A stretch of 64,000 bases of DNA, taken from NCBI GenBank assembly GCA_903875575.1, contig CAIQWJ010000070.1:31868-95867 (forward strand). Reading direction: 5' to 3'. How positions within the stretch are numbered: the first letter of the stretch is position 1; each line of letters opens with the position of its first letter. The notes under the pieces are model-generated. The model did no database searches. It saw nothing but the letters and a program-made list of their open reading frames with translations, and was not told where the DNA came from. The position numbers and the translations under genes are program-made. Shown here piece after piece: positions 9,050 through 18,071 of the stretch. The DNA comes from an uncultured Acidobacteriia bacterium (GTDB taxonomy: Bacteria; Acidobacteriota; Terriglobia; Bryobacterales; Bryobacteraceae).

Positions 9050-9724
9050 ATGGACAATAGAACAACGATGGACACGAACAAATATGGACTCCTGATCGAC
9101 GCCGAAGCCGGTCCGGGGATTCTCCACCAGGTGACGGGCGTGATTGCGGAATACAAAGGCGACATTGGTTCGGTCTCGATCGTGGAGAATTCGGCGGCGG
9201 GTTCACGCGTTTATTTCGAAGTGATTACAGGCCGCTTCGAGGAGATGATTGCCGAACTGCGGGCTTTACCGGTAGTCCGCCGGGTGGACGTGGTCAAGAG
9301 CATGGAGAAGATCTATGGCAAGCGGATCATCATCATGGGTGGCGGGGCGCAGGTCAGCCAGGTGGCCATTGGGGCCATTGTAGAGGCGGACCGGCACAAT
9401 ATCCGCGGCGAGCACATCTCCGTGGATACGATTCCACTGGTGGGCGAGCAGCAACTGGCGGACGCGGTTCGCGCCGTCCCCCGGTTGTCGCGCGCCCGCG
9501 CGTTGGTACTGGCTGGATCGCTGATGGGTGGCGATATTGAAGCCGCGGTACGCGAGGTTCGCGCGGCCGGTCTTCTGGTGATCAGCCTCAATATGGCGGG
9601 CAGCGTGCCGGATGCGGCTGATATCGTGGTGACAGACCCCGTCCAGGCGGGCGTCATGGCGGTGATGGCGGTGGCGGACACAGCGAAGTTCACCGTGGGA
9701 CGTTTGAATAAACGGGTGTTTTGA
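9050..9724 (+). CDS. ACT domain protein with DUF5612-type C-terminus
   Basis: 224 residues (218 if the ATG at 9068 is used). The first 80 residues form an ACT ligand-binding domain (LIDAEAGPGILHQVTGVIAE opening). The C-terminal part contains GSLMGGDIEAAV, VISLNMAGSVPDAADIVVTD and DPVQAGVMAVMAV, which I recognise as the DUF5612 pattern best known from archaea. The domain pair suggests amino-acid sensing without an obvious enzyme. Neither start has a good Shine-Dalgarno sequence. It stands alone on this strand, divergent from the TIM-barrel operon and convergent with the oxidase operon. Confidence 0.78.
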   Translation: MDNRTTMDTNKYGLLIDAEAGPGILHQVTGVIAEYKGDIGSVSIVENSAAGSRVYFEVITGRFEEMIAELRALPVVRRVDVVKSMEKIYGKRIIIMGGGAQVSQVAIGAIVEADRHNIRGEHISVDTIPLVGEQQLADAVRAVPRLSRARALVLAGSLMGGDIEAAVREVRAAGLLVISLNMAGSVPDAADIVVTDPVQAGVMAVMAVADTAKFTVGRLNKRVF

Positions 9725-9727
9725 CGG

Positions 9728-10228
9728 TCAACCCGCTTTCCGCGCCGTCCGCCATTTCAGTCGCTGGTGAAGGGCGAAAACCGCCAGGCAGAGAAAGGGC
9801 AGCACGAGATAGATGCGATAAGCATCCAGTCCTGCTTCGCCTGGCGAAACCGTGATATCGCCTTCCACTGTGACCGGAGTGCCGCCACTGGCTGGAGTGA
9901 CGCGGAAATTATAATGCCAGACCGCGGCCGCGCCAATCTGCACCGAAGCGGCATACAGCATTCTGTTCTGCGCCTGCTGCCGCGTGACGCGCGTCCGGAG
10001 CCGCGAATCTCCGTGCGTTAATTCCAGGTCGACACGGGCATCCAGAACAGGTTCCAAAGTCCCTGATGTCTGCAGCAATATGCTCAGGTCCACCATGCCG
10101 ACCCGCGCCGGGACGGGCGACTCGAACACTGTTACCGCGAACGGGCCCGTCTCCGTGTGCTGCAGCACCATCCCGCCATCTGCGAACAATAACGCGGCAG
10201 AAACTAGCCACAGGACGCAAAACCGCAT
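9728..10228 (-). CDS. Small membrane/periplasmic protein ending the cytochrome oxidase operon
   Basis: 166 residues: an N-terminal signal-like segment (MRFCVLWLVSAALLFADG), a beta-sandwich-like middle resembling FixH/YtkA-type domains (TGPFAVTVFESPVPARVG, then VDLELTHG), and one C-terminal membrane helix (about 139-156). It is probably periplasmic and anchored by its C-terminus. The start overlaps the preceding gene as TGATG (stop at 10230-10228, ATG at 10228), indicating coupling. The frame is open further upstream, but that part is antisense-free overlap with the larger gene and not a separate protein. FixH/YtkA relation is an inference. Confidence 0.75.
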   Translation of the reverse strand: MRFCVLWLVSAALLFADGGMVLQHTETGPFAVTVFESPVPARVGMVDLSILLQTSGTLEPVLDARVDLELTHGDSRLRTRVTRQQAQNRMLYAASVQIGAAAVWHYNFRVTPASGGTPVTVEGDITVSPGEAGLDAYRIYLVLPFLCLAVFALHQRLKWRTARKAG

Positions 10229-12495
10229 CACATCACCATCCCGCGCATCTGCATCGGCTGGAAGAGAATCCAGATGGCCACTGCCCAGATCCCGATCGCC
10301 AGCGACGCCCATGGAATCAGCGCACGAACCGCCAGTCCCGTCGAGATCGTCTGCGACTGAGCCGCCTTCCATACGAGATAAACGCCGAGAACAAGGCCAA
10401 CGTCCAGAATCAGAATCTGCGCTGTCTGCAGCCAGGATGGAATCCCGAGGGACACCGTGAACCCGGCCCAACCGAAAATGCGGCCTGCGACCGGAAGAAT
10501 GGCGGTCCACCCCGTTAACAGATGAAAAGCGAAATGCGCCACCCACATCGCTGTCCCCAGTGGAACCATGGCGAACGCGAAACTGCGGGCCGCGGTTTGC
10601 CAGCCACCTTCCGTGCGTCCAAGCCACGACGACAGACAACCGCAAAGCCACGCCAACACCAGCGGGGCCAGCACCATTCCGCCCAGATAAAGGCTTGTCG
10701 TAACCGGCAGCATCGAGTGCAGCCCGAAGTGCGCATACACGAGGTGCATCCAGCCCATTACAGGATCCACCATAGACGCTGCGCTCACCAGCGAGCCGAA
10801 AACGACCGCCCACACGAGCGCGGCCGCGTCCCAACGCTCCCACAGCCGCCCAATGCCGGACCCGCGCCGGTCCCCGCGAATGCTGCTTCCCGGCGCGACC
10901 GCAATCATGCCGACGTTGTCGTGCGGGCATGCCTGCACGCCATCGAGACAAAACGTGCAATCGAAGTTCCCGGCCTTCATCGGCTGGAAAAGGTACAGTT
11001 GGCAGCCACGGTGCTGTTCATTCCCCGCTATGCAGTCTTCCGTTTTGCAACTGCCGCAGACTGCCTGAGACCGCGCTTTGATTTCGAAGGGCGAAACCAG
11101 CGTATTCACAAAATGGAACTGCCCGATCGGGCAGACGTACTTGCAGAAACTTGCGCCTTGATAAAAGCCGTTGATAGCCATCGCCGCCGCGAAATAGCCA
11201 ACGACGATCCAGGCCGTGGCGTAAGCGCTGTTCCAGAGACTGAACACTTCATTGGCCCACAAATACAGAAAGAGAAGCGCGATGGCGAGCCATTTCGAAC
11301 GGAGCGCCTTCGGCCAGTGCCAATCCGGCTGGCGCAGAATGCGGCGGGCGATATCGCCTGCAAATGAAAACGGGCAGGCCATGCAGAACAGATTGCCCAC
11401 CAGCAGAATTGCCATCACGGCGCAGCCGCGCCAGTAGGTCCACGGGAGAATCCCCGCCAGGTTCATCGGGGCCATTTGCGGGCCACGAAGGCCATCCAGC
11501 ACGACCGCGACAGCCAGCACAGCCAGAGCGATCTGCAACGCGCGACGGAAGTAGCGGAGGCGCAGAATCCGGCCCAAAACGGGGAGTTGGAACAGGTCGA
11601 GCGGCCTGCTCCTCGCGGGCCTTTGCCCCACCGATCGGATCTGCACGAGCGGCGCGGAACGCCGCTTCTTCACGCCATTGACGGCCTGCATGGTCAGCAG
11701 AAACGCGGGAATCAGATAGACGATGGACCCAGGCACCCACATAATTGCGCCGGCGGTGGATTGATCGTCGAGCGCGGACATGCCCGCCACACGCGGGGCC
11801 ATCTCGTAGGTCTTGTAGACCACATGGGTGGAGAAGACCAGCCACGACGAGAGCGCGGTATTCACAATATCCGCCAGCACCAGATAGGGGATCATCATCC
11901 AGCGTGGCCATGCGGCTCCACCAGGCTCACCGTAAGCCCGGATAGGCCAGACGCCGATCACCGGCGACCAGAAGAGCATCGCCGAATAGAAGAAGCACGC
12001 ATGTTCCAGACCATGCCAACCAGGAGAACTGAGCGCGAGGTCATACCAGCGGGGAGAATGCCAAAAGAGCAGCGCCGCAGTCAGAGCAAGCCAGCAAATG
12101 ATCGGGTGGGTCAGGCGGCGGGCCATGCGTTGCAGCCAGTGCCAACCCAGAAACGGCCCCAGCCCCTCTTTGAAAACGCCCGGGGGCAGGCCCCGCAGCA
12201 GTGGCAGCACAGGTTGGCCCAGCAGGATCAGCGCCGGTGCCACGGCAATCAGCAGCAGGTGCTGCACCATGTGCGCCATCAGCAGCAGATTACCGAAGGC
12301 GTCCAGCGGCGAAGCCAGTGCGAGGAAGAGAACTGCCAGCCCGCCCAGATACGAAAGCAACCGCTCCACCGTATACCGATGCGGTGCCTCGCTGTGCAGC
12401 CTGCGCCAGCCACGCACGTAGAGCAGCGCAGCCAGTGCCAGCAGGATGACAAGCCTGAGATCAATCCGCCACGATGTGAGAATCGCTTCAGCCAT
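10228..12495 (-). CDS. CtaG-type oxidase assembly protein fused to a NapH/CcoG-like 4Fe-4S membrane protein
   Basis: 755 residues in two parts. Residues about 40-275 match the caa3_CtaG family: multiple membrane helices, HMVQHLLLI (75-83), LFWHSPRW and LEHACFFYSAMLFW. CtaG assists copper delivery to cytochrome oxidase. From about 310 onward it resembles the NapH/NosR/CcoG type: further helices, CMAC (371-374), a CKYVCP pair (451-455), a cluster at Cys480/483/488/498 and a ferredoxin-like CTFCxxxxxxCP (513-524). It sits in the oxidase operon 70 bp after the IV-like gene. The frame is open throughout with no sign of a sequencing join. See findings for the fusion. Confidence 0.88.
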   Translation of the reverse strand: MAEAILTSWRIDLRLVILLALAALLYVRGWRRLHSEAPHRYTVERLLSYLGGLAVLFLALASPLDAFGNLLLMAHMVQHLLLIAVAPALILLGQPVLPLLRGLPPGVFKEGLGPFLGWHWLQRMARRLTHPIICWLALTAALLFWHSPRWYDLALSSPGWHGLEHACFFYSAMLFWSPVIGVWPIRAYGEPGGAAWPRWMMIPYLVLADIVNTALSSWLVFSTHVVYKTYEMAPRVAGMSALDDQSTAGAIMWVPGSIVYLIPAFLLTMQAVNGVKKRRSAPLVQIRSVGQRPARSRPLDLFQLPVLGRILRLRYFRRALQIALAVLAVAVVLDGLRGPQMAPMNLAGILPWTYWRGCAVMAILLVGNLFCMACPFSFAGDIARRILRQPDWHWPKALRSKWLAIALLFLYLWANEVFSLWNSAYATAWIVVGYFAAAMAINGFYQGASFCKYVCPIGQFHFVNTLVSPFEIKARSQAVCGSCKTEDCIAGNEQHRGCQLYLFQPMKAGNFDCTFCLDGVQACPHDNVGMIAVAPGSSIRGDRRGSGIGRLWERWDAAALVWAVVFGSLVSAASMVDPVMGWMHLVYAHFGLHSMLPVTTSLYLGGMVLAPLVLAWLCGCLSSWLGRTEGGWQTAARSFAFAMVPLGTAMWVAHFAFHLLTGWTAILPVAGRIFGWAGFTVSLGIPSWLQTAQILILDVGLVLGVYLVWKAAQSQTISTGLAVRALIPWASLAIGIWAVAIWILFQPMQMRGMVM

Positions 12496-12565
12496 TTGGA
12501 TATCGCATCGCTGGCTTCAGCATAACCACTTTCCCACGCCGTACCCGTGGGTTCGGGGCTGCCAG

Positions 12566-13420
12566 CTAAGCGCCGGGGGTGCCGTCGCCTTCGCCCGGCC
12601 GTTCCACGCCGGGTGCTTCCAGTCCGGCGCGCACGGCCAGCGGCCAGTTCTGGCGCGATTCAATCTTCTGGGTTCGTGCAATCACGTAGCCGCCGGTCAG
12701 ACCGAAGGCCAGTTGCGAGGCCACAAACCAGCGCCAGTCGACGCGCGCGCTCAATGCCGGATTGATCAGCGTCATAGTGGAGGCAATCAGCCCGGACCAT
12801 AAGATCGGTGCCGAGACTCCCGCCCACCAGAATGCCTTTCGGGGGAACATTGGCAACATCACGGCGTACAGAACACCCACCAGCAGCGACGTGCAGACGT
12901 GGATGATGGTACCGAGGATCAGCCCGGTGGCATTGAACTCTTTCAGCTGTTCGATGCTGGCCGTGGCCAGGCTGGGAATTGCGGCCGCCGCCAGCAGGTT
13001 AATCGGATACCAGATGCTGCCACGGATCACAAGACCGAAAAACAGCGCCACACCCGCCATGGCTACGGCACCCACAGCGGCACCGCGAACACCGGCGGCC
13101 CAGGGCCTGTCCATTGGCGCGGTGCGAATCTGCGAACTTTGCTTGCCCACGCGCAGATGAACCACGGGAATGGCTGCTGGCAGCGCGAGTGGGCCTGTAT
13201 TCCCGTCCATGGCGACCGTTTCGTGGTGTTCATGGGGTAACACCTGCCGCCACCAACCGACCGCAGCGAGCAGAAATATCACCACCCCGGCGAGAGTCAC
13301 AATCACGTTGGTCATCAGGCCAACGAAAACCAGCGTGACGCCAAGCGCCAGCACCATGGGCCAGACCGTCGGCGCGGGAAGGTCCACTGTGAGTTCAGCA
13401 TTTTGTTTTTCGGTTGCCAT
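12566..13420 (-). CDS. Membrane protein, cytochrome oxidase subunit IV-like
   Basis: 284 residues. The N-terminal 70 residues hold two adjacent helices (MVLALGVTLVFVGLM and VTLAGVVIFLLAAVGWW) followed by LPHEH, a pattern seen in small oxidase subunits (CtaF/subunit IV). The C-terminal 190 residues add about five more helices and are unrecognised, ending in a hydrophilic Pro/Gly-rich tail. It starts 12 nt after the subunit III stop, behind an AAGGGG sequence, and is surely part of the oxidase operon. A role in oxidase assembly or stability is inferred from position. Confidence 0.75.
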   Translation of the reverse strand: MATEKQNAELTVDLPAPTVWPMVLALGVTLVFVGLMTNVIVTLAGVVIFLLAAVGWWRQVLPHEHHETVAMDGNTGPLALPAAIPVVHLRVGKQSSQIRTAPMDRPWAAGVRGAAVGAVAMAGVALFFGLVIRGSIWYPINLLAAAAIPSLATASIEQLKEFNATGLILGTIIHVCTSLLVGVLYAVMLPMFPRKAFWWAGVSAPILWSGLIASTMTLINPALSARVDWRWFVASQLAFGLTGGYVIARTQKIESRQNWPLAVRAGLEAPGVERPGEGDGTPGA

Positions 13421-13432
13421 ATGCGTCCCCTT

Positions 13433-14032
13433 CTAACGACCCACCACGTAAACCACCGTGAAAACCACAATCCAGATCACGTCCACGAAATGCCAGTACC
13501 AGCTGAGTAGGTGCAGGCGGTGTTCGTGCTTCCCGACATTGGCACCGCTGAGTGCGGCGAGGAAGGCCACCAGCAGCAGAATGAGCCCGACCACCACGTG
13601 CGTGGCGTGCAGACCTACCAGCGAATAGTAAGTGGTGCCGAAGACGTTGGTCGCAATGGTCAGATGATCGGTATTGATGAGCTTGTTCCATTCCACTGCG
13701 GTCTGACGCATGAACTCGGCACCCAGCAGGATGGTGGCACCGAGGAACGCCAGAAACCGGCTTCTGGCGTCCTGCCGCACGGCCCGCACCGCCAGTTCCG
13801 CCGTCAGACTGCTCGAAAGCAGGCAGATGGTGGCCCACACCGGGACGGTGAGCACGTCGACCGGTTGCGGCCCGCTGGCGCTCTTGCCAATGTAGAAAAT
13901 GTACGCGGTGACGAAGATGCTGAAGAGCGAGACTTCGGTGAGGATCAGGCTGATGAGCCCGACCTTGCCCTTATCGAAATTCCGGGCATCGTCAATTGGA
14001 GGATTCATGGGCAGACTAGCGGCTGTAGACAT
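13433..14032 (-). CDS. ctaE: Cytochrome c oxidase subunit III
   Basis: 199 residues with five predicted membrane helices, the short form of subunit III found in caa3-type oxidases. Typical segments are LILTEVSLFSIFVTAYIFYI near the start, GLHATHVVVGLILLLVA, and SWYWHFVDVIWIVVFTVVYV at the end, which is the conserved C-terminal signature. Subunit III stabilises the catalytic core and lines the lipid channel for oxygen. It follows subunit I in the operon. Confidence 0.93.
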   Translation of the reverse strand: MSTAASLPMNPPIDDARNFDKGKVGLISLILTEVSLFSIFVTAYIFYIGKSASGPQPVDVLTVPVWATICLLSSSLTAELAVRAVRQDARSRFLAFLGATILLGAEFMRQTAVEWNKLINTDHLTIATNVFGTTYYSLVGLHATHVVVGLILLLVAFLAALSGANVGKHEHRLHLLSWYWHFVDVIWIVVFTVVYVVGR

Positions 14033-14087
14033 ATCGGGGCCTCAAATAATCTGGCGCGAAGCGCCAAAGGTTCTGGTTCGCTTTCGG

Positions 14088-15788
14088 TCAGGACTGCTCA
14101 TATTTCCAGTCGGGATCTTCCGGATGCTTCAGATCCCACAGCGGACGGCTGCTGTGAACTTCCGGCAGCACCGCGAAGTTGTATTCCGGCGGCGGCGAGG
14201 TGGTGGCCCATTCGAGCGTCCAGGCATCCCACGGATCGTTGCCTGCTTTCTTGCCCTGGATCAGGGCATCCAGCACGTTCCACACGAAAATGAGGATTGC
14301 CACAGCCTGAATCGCCACGCCCCAGGTGGAGAAGTAGTTGAAGCCTTCCCAGCCGCGACCGGCCGGATAGGTGTAAATGCGGCGGGGCATGCCGAGCAGG
14401 CCTGCGATGTGAAGGCCGTCAAACGTGACGTGGAAACCGATGATCATCAGCCAGAAATGCCACTTGCCCAGCTTTTCGCTCAGCATCCGGCCAGTCGCCT
14501 TGGGGAACCAGTAAGCGACGCCCGCAAATAGTGTGCAGAGCAGGCCGCCAATCAGCGTGTAATGGAAGTGTGCCACCACAAAGTAGGAATTACCCAACTG
14601 CCAGTCGAACGGTGCCACGGCCAGCATGATTCCCGTAAGGCCCGCCAGCAGAAAGTGGAACAGGAAGGCGATACACCAGAGCATGGGGGTGCGGAAGCGA
14701 ATGCGGCCGCCCCACATGGTGGCAATCCAGTTGAAGATTTTGATGCCAGTTGGAACGCCCACCAGCATAGTCGCCACGGAGAAGAAGATATTGGCTCGCG
14801 ATGGCAGGCCGACCGTATACATGTGATGCGCCCAGACACCCAGACTGATCAGGCCGATGGAAACGCTGGCCCCGATCATGGCCGCCCGTCCGAAGATTGG
14901 CTTGCGGGCGAAGACCGGGATGATCTCCGTCACACAGGCGAAGCCCGGAATGATGAGAATGTAGACTTCCGGGTGCCCGAACAGCCAGAAGAAGTGACGC
15001 CACAAAACGGCGTCACCCACGGCATTGGTATCGAAGAAATGCGCACCCATGAAGCGATCGAGCAGCAGCATGATCTGCGCGGCAGTCAACGGCGGCAGGG
15101 CGACCAGGATCTGGAAAGAAACCACGCAGAACATCCACACCAGCAGCGGCATGCGGGAGAGCGTCATGCCTTTGGTGCGCATGCAGAGCGCGGTCGCCAG
15201 AATGTTGATCGCCGTCACCGTGCTGCCAATGCTGCTCAGCATAACGCTGAGGATCCAGAAATCCGTACTCGAACCCGGCGAGAAGGCTTTCTCGGTAAGA
15301 GGCGCGTAAGCGAACCAGCCTACGTCCGGCGCGCCGCCCGTGCCGGCAGCGGAGCCGGTCCACGCGAAGTAGCTGCTGTAAAGCAGGATGCCGCCAAGTG
15401 TCGTAATCCAGAAACCCAGCGCATTCAATCGCGGGAACGCCATATCGCGCGCGCCGATCATCAGCGGAATCAGATAATTCGCCAGCCCCGCAATGAACGG
15501 CATACCCACGAAGAACACCATGGTGGTGCCGTGCATGGTGAACATCTCATTGAAGACCTGGGGCGAAAGGAAAGTGTTGTTCGGATACATCAGCTGCATC
15601 CTGATCAGGCCGCCCTGGATGCCGGCCGCCACGAAAAACAGGAGGGCGACGATGATGTACATCAGGCCCAGATGCTTGTGGTCGACCGTAATAATCCACT
15701 GGTCCACGAAGGTGGACCAGAAGCTGGCCTTCTGACGAGCGGCGGAATGTCCGTGGCCTTCGTCGAGGGGATGGGATATGGATGCCAT
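14088..15788 (-). CDS. ctaD: Cytochrome c oxidase subunit I
   Basis: 566 residues, twelve membrane helices, the catalytic haem-copper subunit that reduces oxygen and pumps protons. Ligands visible: low-spin haem His86 in MFTMHGTT, the CuB site GHPEVY (His272 with the Tyr276 cross-link residue; Glu274 is the A1-family proton-channel glutamate) and His321-His322 in WAHHMYT. VAHFHYTLIGG near the C-terminal half provides the remaining haem ligands. The GHPEVY motif places it in the A1 family. A CAGGAG precedes the ATG. It is second in the operon after subunit II. Confidence 0.97.
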   Translation of the reverse strand: MASISHPLDEGHGHSAARQKASFWSTFVDQWIITVDHKHLGLMYIIVALLFFVAAGIQGGLIRMQLMYPNNTFLSPQVFNEMFTMHGTTMVFFVGMPFIAGLANYLIPLMIGARDMAFPRLNALGFWITTLGGILLYSSYFAWTGSAAGTGGAPDVGWFAYAPLTEKAFSPGSSTDFWILSVMLSSIGSTVTAINILATALCMRTKGMTLSRMPLLVWMFCVVSFQILVALPPLTAAQIMLLLDRFMGAHFFDTNAVGDAVLWRHFFWLFGHPEVYILIIPGFACVTEIIPVFARKPIFGRAAMIGASVSIGLISLGVWAHHMYTVGLPSRANIFFSVATMLVGVPTGIKIFNWIATMWGGRIRFRTPMLWCIAFLFHFLLAGLTGIMLAVAPFDWQLGNSYFVVAHFHYTLIGGLLCTLFAGVAYWFPKATGRMLSEKLGKWHFWLMIIGFHVTFDGLHIAGLLGMPRRIYTYPAGRGWEGFNYFSTWGVAIQAVAILIFVWNVLDALIQGKKAGNDPWDAWTLEWATTSPPPEYNFAVLPEVHSSRPLWDLKHPEDPDWKYEQS

Positions 15789-15821
15789 GTAATCTCCTGG
15801 TTTCCTTGGTTCTGTGGCCGG

Positions 15822-16868
15822 CTATTTCAGCGTCGTGAGGTACGCCACCATCTGATTAAGTTCCGCGTCGGTAAGCGGCACGGTAGGCATCTTATTGCCC
15901 GGCTTCATCTTTTGCGGGTCTTTCAGCCACTCCCGCAGATTGGCCGCGGTGTTCGGCACCTCGGCGGCCACCAGCGTCTGGCGGCTCATCAGGTGCGTGA
16001 GGTCGGGCCCCACCACGCCCATGGCAGAAGTTCCGTTCACGGTATGGCAGACGATGCACGCCGAACTCAGGAACGCCGCCTGATTCGCATCAGTCTGACC
16101 GGCAGCCAGCGTGGAATTCGCGGCCGCAGCCTGCTGCTGCTTCACCCAGATATCGAATTGCTCGGGCGTATCGACGATGACGCGGACTTCCATCTTCGCG
16201 TGCTGCGTCCCGCAATATTCGGAGCAGTTGCCCAGATAAGTACCTGTCTCCTGCGGGTCTATCCACATCGAATTGGTGCGGTTGGGGATCACGTCGGTCT
16301 TGCCGGCCAGTTGCGGCACCCAGAAACCATGCGAAACATCGGCCGATTTCAGAGTCAGAGAAGTGAGTTTCGGTTGCGCCATAGTGCTCAGCGGAACGTG
16401 GAATTCGTTCGCGGTGCTGATCTTGAAATCGGGATACTGGAATTCCCACCACCACTGGTGGCCGATCACGGTGACGTACAGGGCGTCTTTCGGGATCTTA
16501 TGATTCTGCACTTCCGAAGTGACCCGTGCCGTTGCCATGGAGAGCACAAAGACAATCAGAATCGGGATCACCGTCCAGGCGATCTCCACCTGATTGCTGC
16601 CGTAAACCTGCGGTGGCTCGCTCTTGCTGTCGCCCTCGCGCCAGCCGAACCGGATCACCGCGAACGCCAGCAGTCCGGCCACCACAAAGAAGACGGCGAG
16701 GCAGATCACCACAGTCAGTTCTGAGAGATCGGAGACCAGCCGGGCGGGAGTGGCCAGCGGCCGGAACATGTTGCCGGAAGGGTGCATGCCTTCGGCCTGC
16801 ATTTGCTGCGCACAGAGCAGCGACGCGAACAGCAGGAAACCACCGGGCCAACGGTATCTCGTATTCAT
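15822..16868 (-). CDS. ctaC: Cytochrome c oxidase subunit II with fused cytochrome c domain
   Basis: 348 residues from the ATG at 16868 (GGAGGGG 11 nt upstream; a TTG six bases earlier is possible). A signal segment (1-25) and two membrane helices (about 52-73 and 97-115) are followed by the CuA cupredoxin domain with His180, Cys215, Glu217, Cys219, His223 and Met226 (NCSEYCGTQHAKM). The C-terminus carries a class I cytochrome c with CIVCH (271-275), which defines a caa3-type oxidase accepting electrons through its own haem c. First gene of the oxidase operon; the 277 bp upstream are shared with a divergent gene. Confidence 0.96.
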   Translation of the reverse strand: MNTRYRWPGGFLLFASLLCAQQMQAEGMHPSGNMFRPLATPARLVSDLSELTVVICLAVFFVVAGLLAFAVIRFGWREGDSKSEPPQVYGSNQVEIAWTVIPILIVFVLSMATARVTSEVQNHKIPKDALYVTVIGHQWWWEFQYPDFKISTANEFHVPLSTMAQPKLTSLTLKSADVSHGFWVPQLAGKTDVIPNRTNSMWIDPQETGTYLGNCSEYCGTQHAKMEVRVIVDTPEQFDIWVKQQQAAAANSTLAAGQTDANQAAFLSSACIVCHTVNGTSAMGVVGPDLTHLMSRQTLVAAEVPNTAANLREWLKDPQKMKPGNKMPTVPLTDAELNQMVAYLTTLK

Positions 16869-17145
16869 AGGCAAATTTTCCCCTCCAGGCGACGTGGTGG
16901 CACCCCCCGGATTGTTGGTGCGATGCCCGGTCTGTGCAATTCCGAGCCCAAAGGGATATATATCTTTTAGTTATTGATATGAAAGCACTAGTGCCCCATG
17001 CCATCCCACGCAGAGGTGCGTCAGAATAGCGCAATAGCGTCAAATGGCGCAGCGGATTGCGTCCCGCCCGGACGAGTCCCCGAAACGGACTGTTCCAAAC
17101 CGGTACCGGCAGAAATATTGCCCGGCTTGTAGAATTAAGGAGAAA
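16869..17145. promoter_or_regulatory. Divergent intergenic region of the oxidase operon
   Basis: 277 bp separate the oxidase operon from the gene at 17146. The stretch around 16955-16985 is strikingly AT-rich (gatatatatcttttagttat) against the GC-rich surroundings and is the likely promoter zone. I see no convincing paired -35/-10 elements and no structured RNA. The GGAGGGG at 16880-16886 serves ctaC and an AAGGAG at 17137-17142 serves the rightward gene. Confidence 0.4.
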
Positions 17146-17763
17146 TTGGCCGATAATCAAATCAGCGTGTCACAAACCACCCGGACCCTCTTACCGCCAC
17201 TGATCCTCCATCCTTTTGGGGGTGATGCGGGCACCGCTCAGCTGTTGGAAGGCTCTCGGGCCGCCATCGCCCTGCAGCGCGCCACTCTTGCGAACCCGCA
17301 GTATGCGGATTTGCAGAAGCGCGTGGTGCTGGGGCGTTACCAGGAGATCCGCATGCTGGTTTTCCTGGGCAAGGACATTTTCCGCTGGATCGACCAGTGC
17401 ATGGACCAACTGGGGCGTTCCGGCGATATCGGTTTACGGATCAATGCACAGTGTTTTTCGGCGCTGGTGGTGGATTCTCCGCCCGCGGAAGTTCAAACCA
17501 AGCTGGAGGCATGGGGTGTGACGGACCGCCGCGCTGTCTTCTCGCGCGCCATTGGCATCCGCTGTCTGTTTGAAGAGCCGCCGGAAATTGAGACTTTGTC
17601 GCCCATGTTCCTCGAACACTACCACCGATTCGCGGACTACGCCTATATCTGCTTCCAGCAGATGAAGCCTTTTCACCCGCTCGATGGAACGCTTTTCGAT
17701 TTCCAGATGTACGCTTCGAAAGAGTACTCGCGCAAGCTGTCCGAGCAGTGGCAGGCGCAGTAA
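17146..17763 (+). CDS. Hypothetical soluble protein
   Basis: 205 residues from a TTG at 17146, chosen because AAGGAG lies immediately upstream (a short 3-nt gap). The frame is open back to 17044, but that part is Arg-rich and unlike a protein start. No signal peptide or membrane helix. Segments such as RIDIGLRINAQCFSALVV-like strands and FADYAYICFQQMKPFHPLDG suggest an alpha/beta fold, but no family is recognised. It is followed at 82 bp by a 55-residue peptide gene. Confidence 0.65.
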   Translation: MADNQISVSQTTRTLLPPLILHPFGGDAGTAQLLEGSRAAIALQRATLANPQYADLQKRVVLGRYQEIRMLVFLGKDIFRWIDQCMDQLGRSGDIGLRINAQCFSALVVDSPPAEVQTKLEAWGVTDRRAVFSRAIGIRCLFEEPPEIETLSPMFLEHYHRFADYAYICFQQMKPFHPLDGTLFDFQMYASKEYSRKLSEQWQAQ

Positions 17764-17845
17764 GTGGCGGCCTGATCGCGCGGCCGCGGGATTCAACAAA
17801 ACCCGGCACTCTGGCGATAAGAGTATGGTCAGGGAGAACAACCAC

Positions 17846-18013
17846 ATGACCATCACACCGCAATCGAGTATCAGTTCCATCCTGCCGCAACCCGCCCAGA
17901 GCGGCGCACCGGCACCCAGGACTCAGACAACACCCGCCGACAGCGTACAGTTGAGCGCGGCGGCCACCGCGCACCTGAAGAGCAGCGGCGATCCGGACGG
18001 CGACGGCCACTAA
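17846..18013 (+). CDS. Small 55-residue Ser/Ala/Pro-rich peptide
   Basis: The ATG at 17846 follows AGGGAG with a 9-nt gap, a good ribosome site. The peptide is hydrophilic with many Ser, Thr, Pro and Gln, contains DSVQLSAAATAHL (residues 32-44) and ends in an acidic SSGDPDGDGH. The DSVxLSxAA segment resembles the motif in FlgM-like and other short flagellar regulators, but no flagellar genes are nearby. The acidic end could bind calcium. It has no detectable membrane segment. Real coding is likely from the ribosome site and the composition, function unknown. Confidence 0.55.
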   Translation: MTITPQSSISSILPQPAQSGAPAPRTQTTPADSVQLSAAATAHLKSSGDPDGDGH

Positions 18014-18071
18014 CGCCGTCCGCGCCCGGCCCTCAAAGTAGCCAGGGTGCAGACCAGGCTAAAGTATAGGG

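Noticed and set aside
10229..10960. N-terminal extension of the 166-residue gene to 10960
   Set aside because: That part lies wholly inside the CtaG fusion gene in another frame; the ATG at 10228 gives a signal peptide and TGATG coupling.
14562..16724. 720-residue plus-strand frame over the oxidase genes
   Set aside because: Its product is His/Arg/Gln-rich with no domain; ctaD and ctaC on the minus strand have all cofactor ligands.
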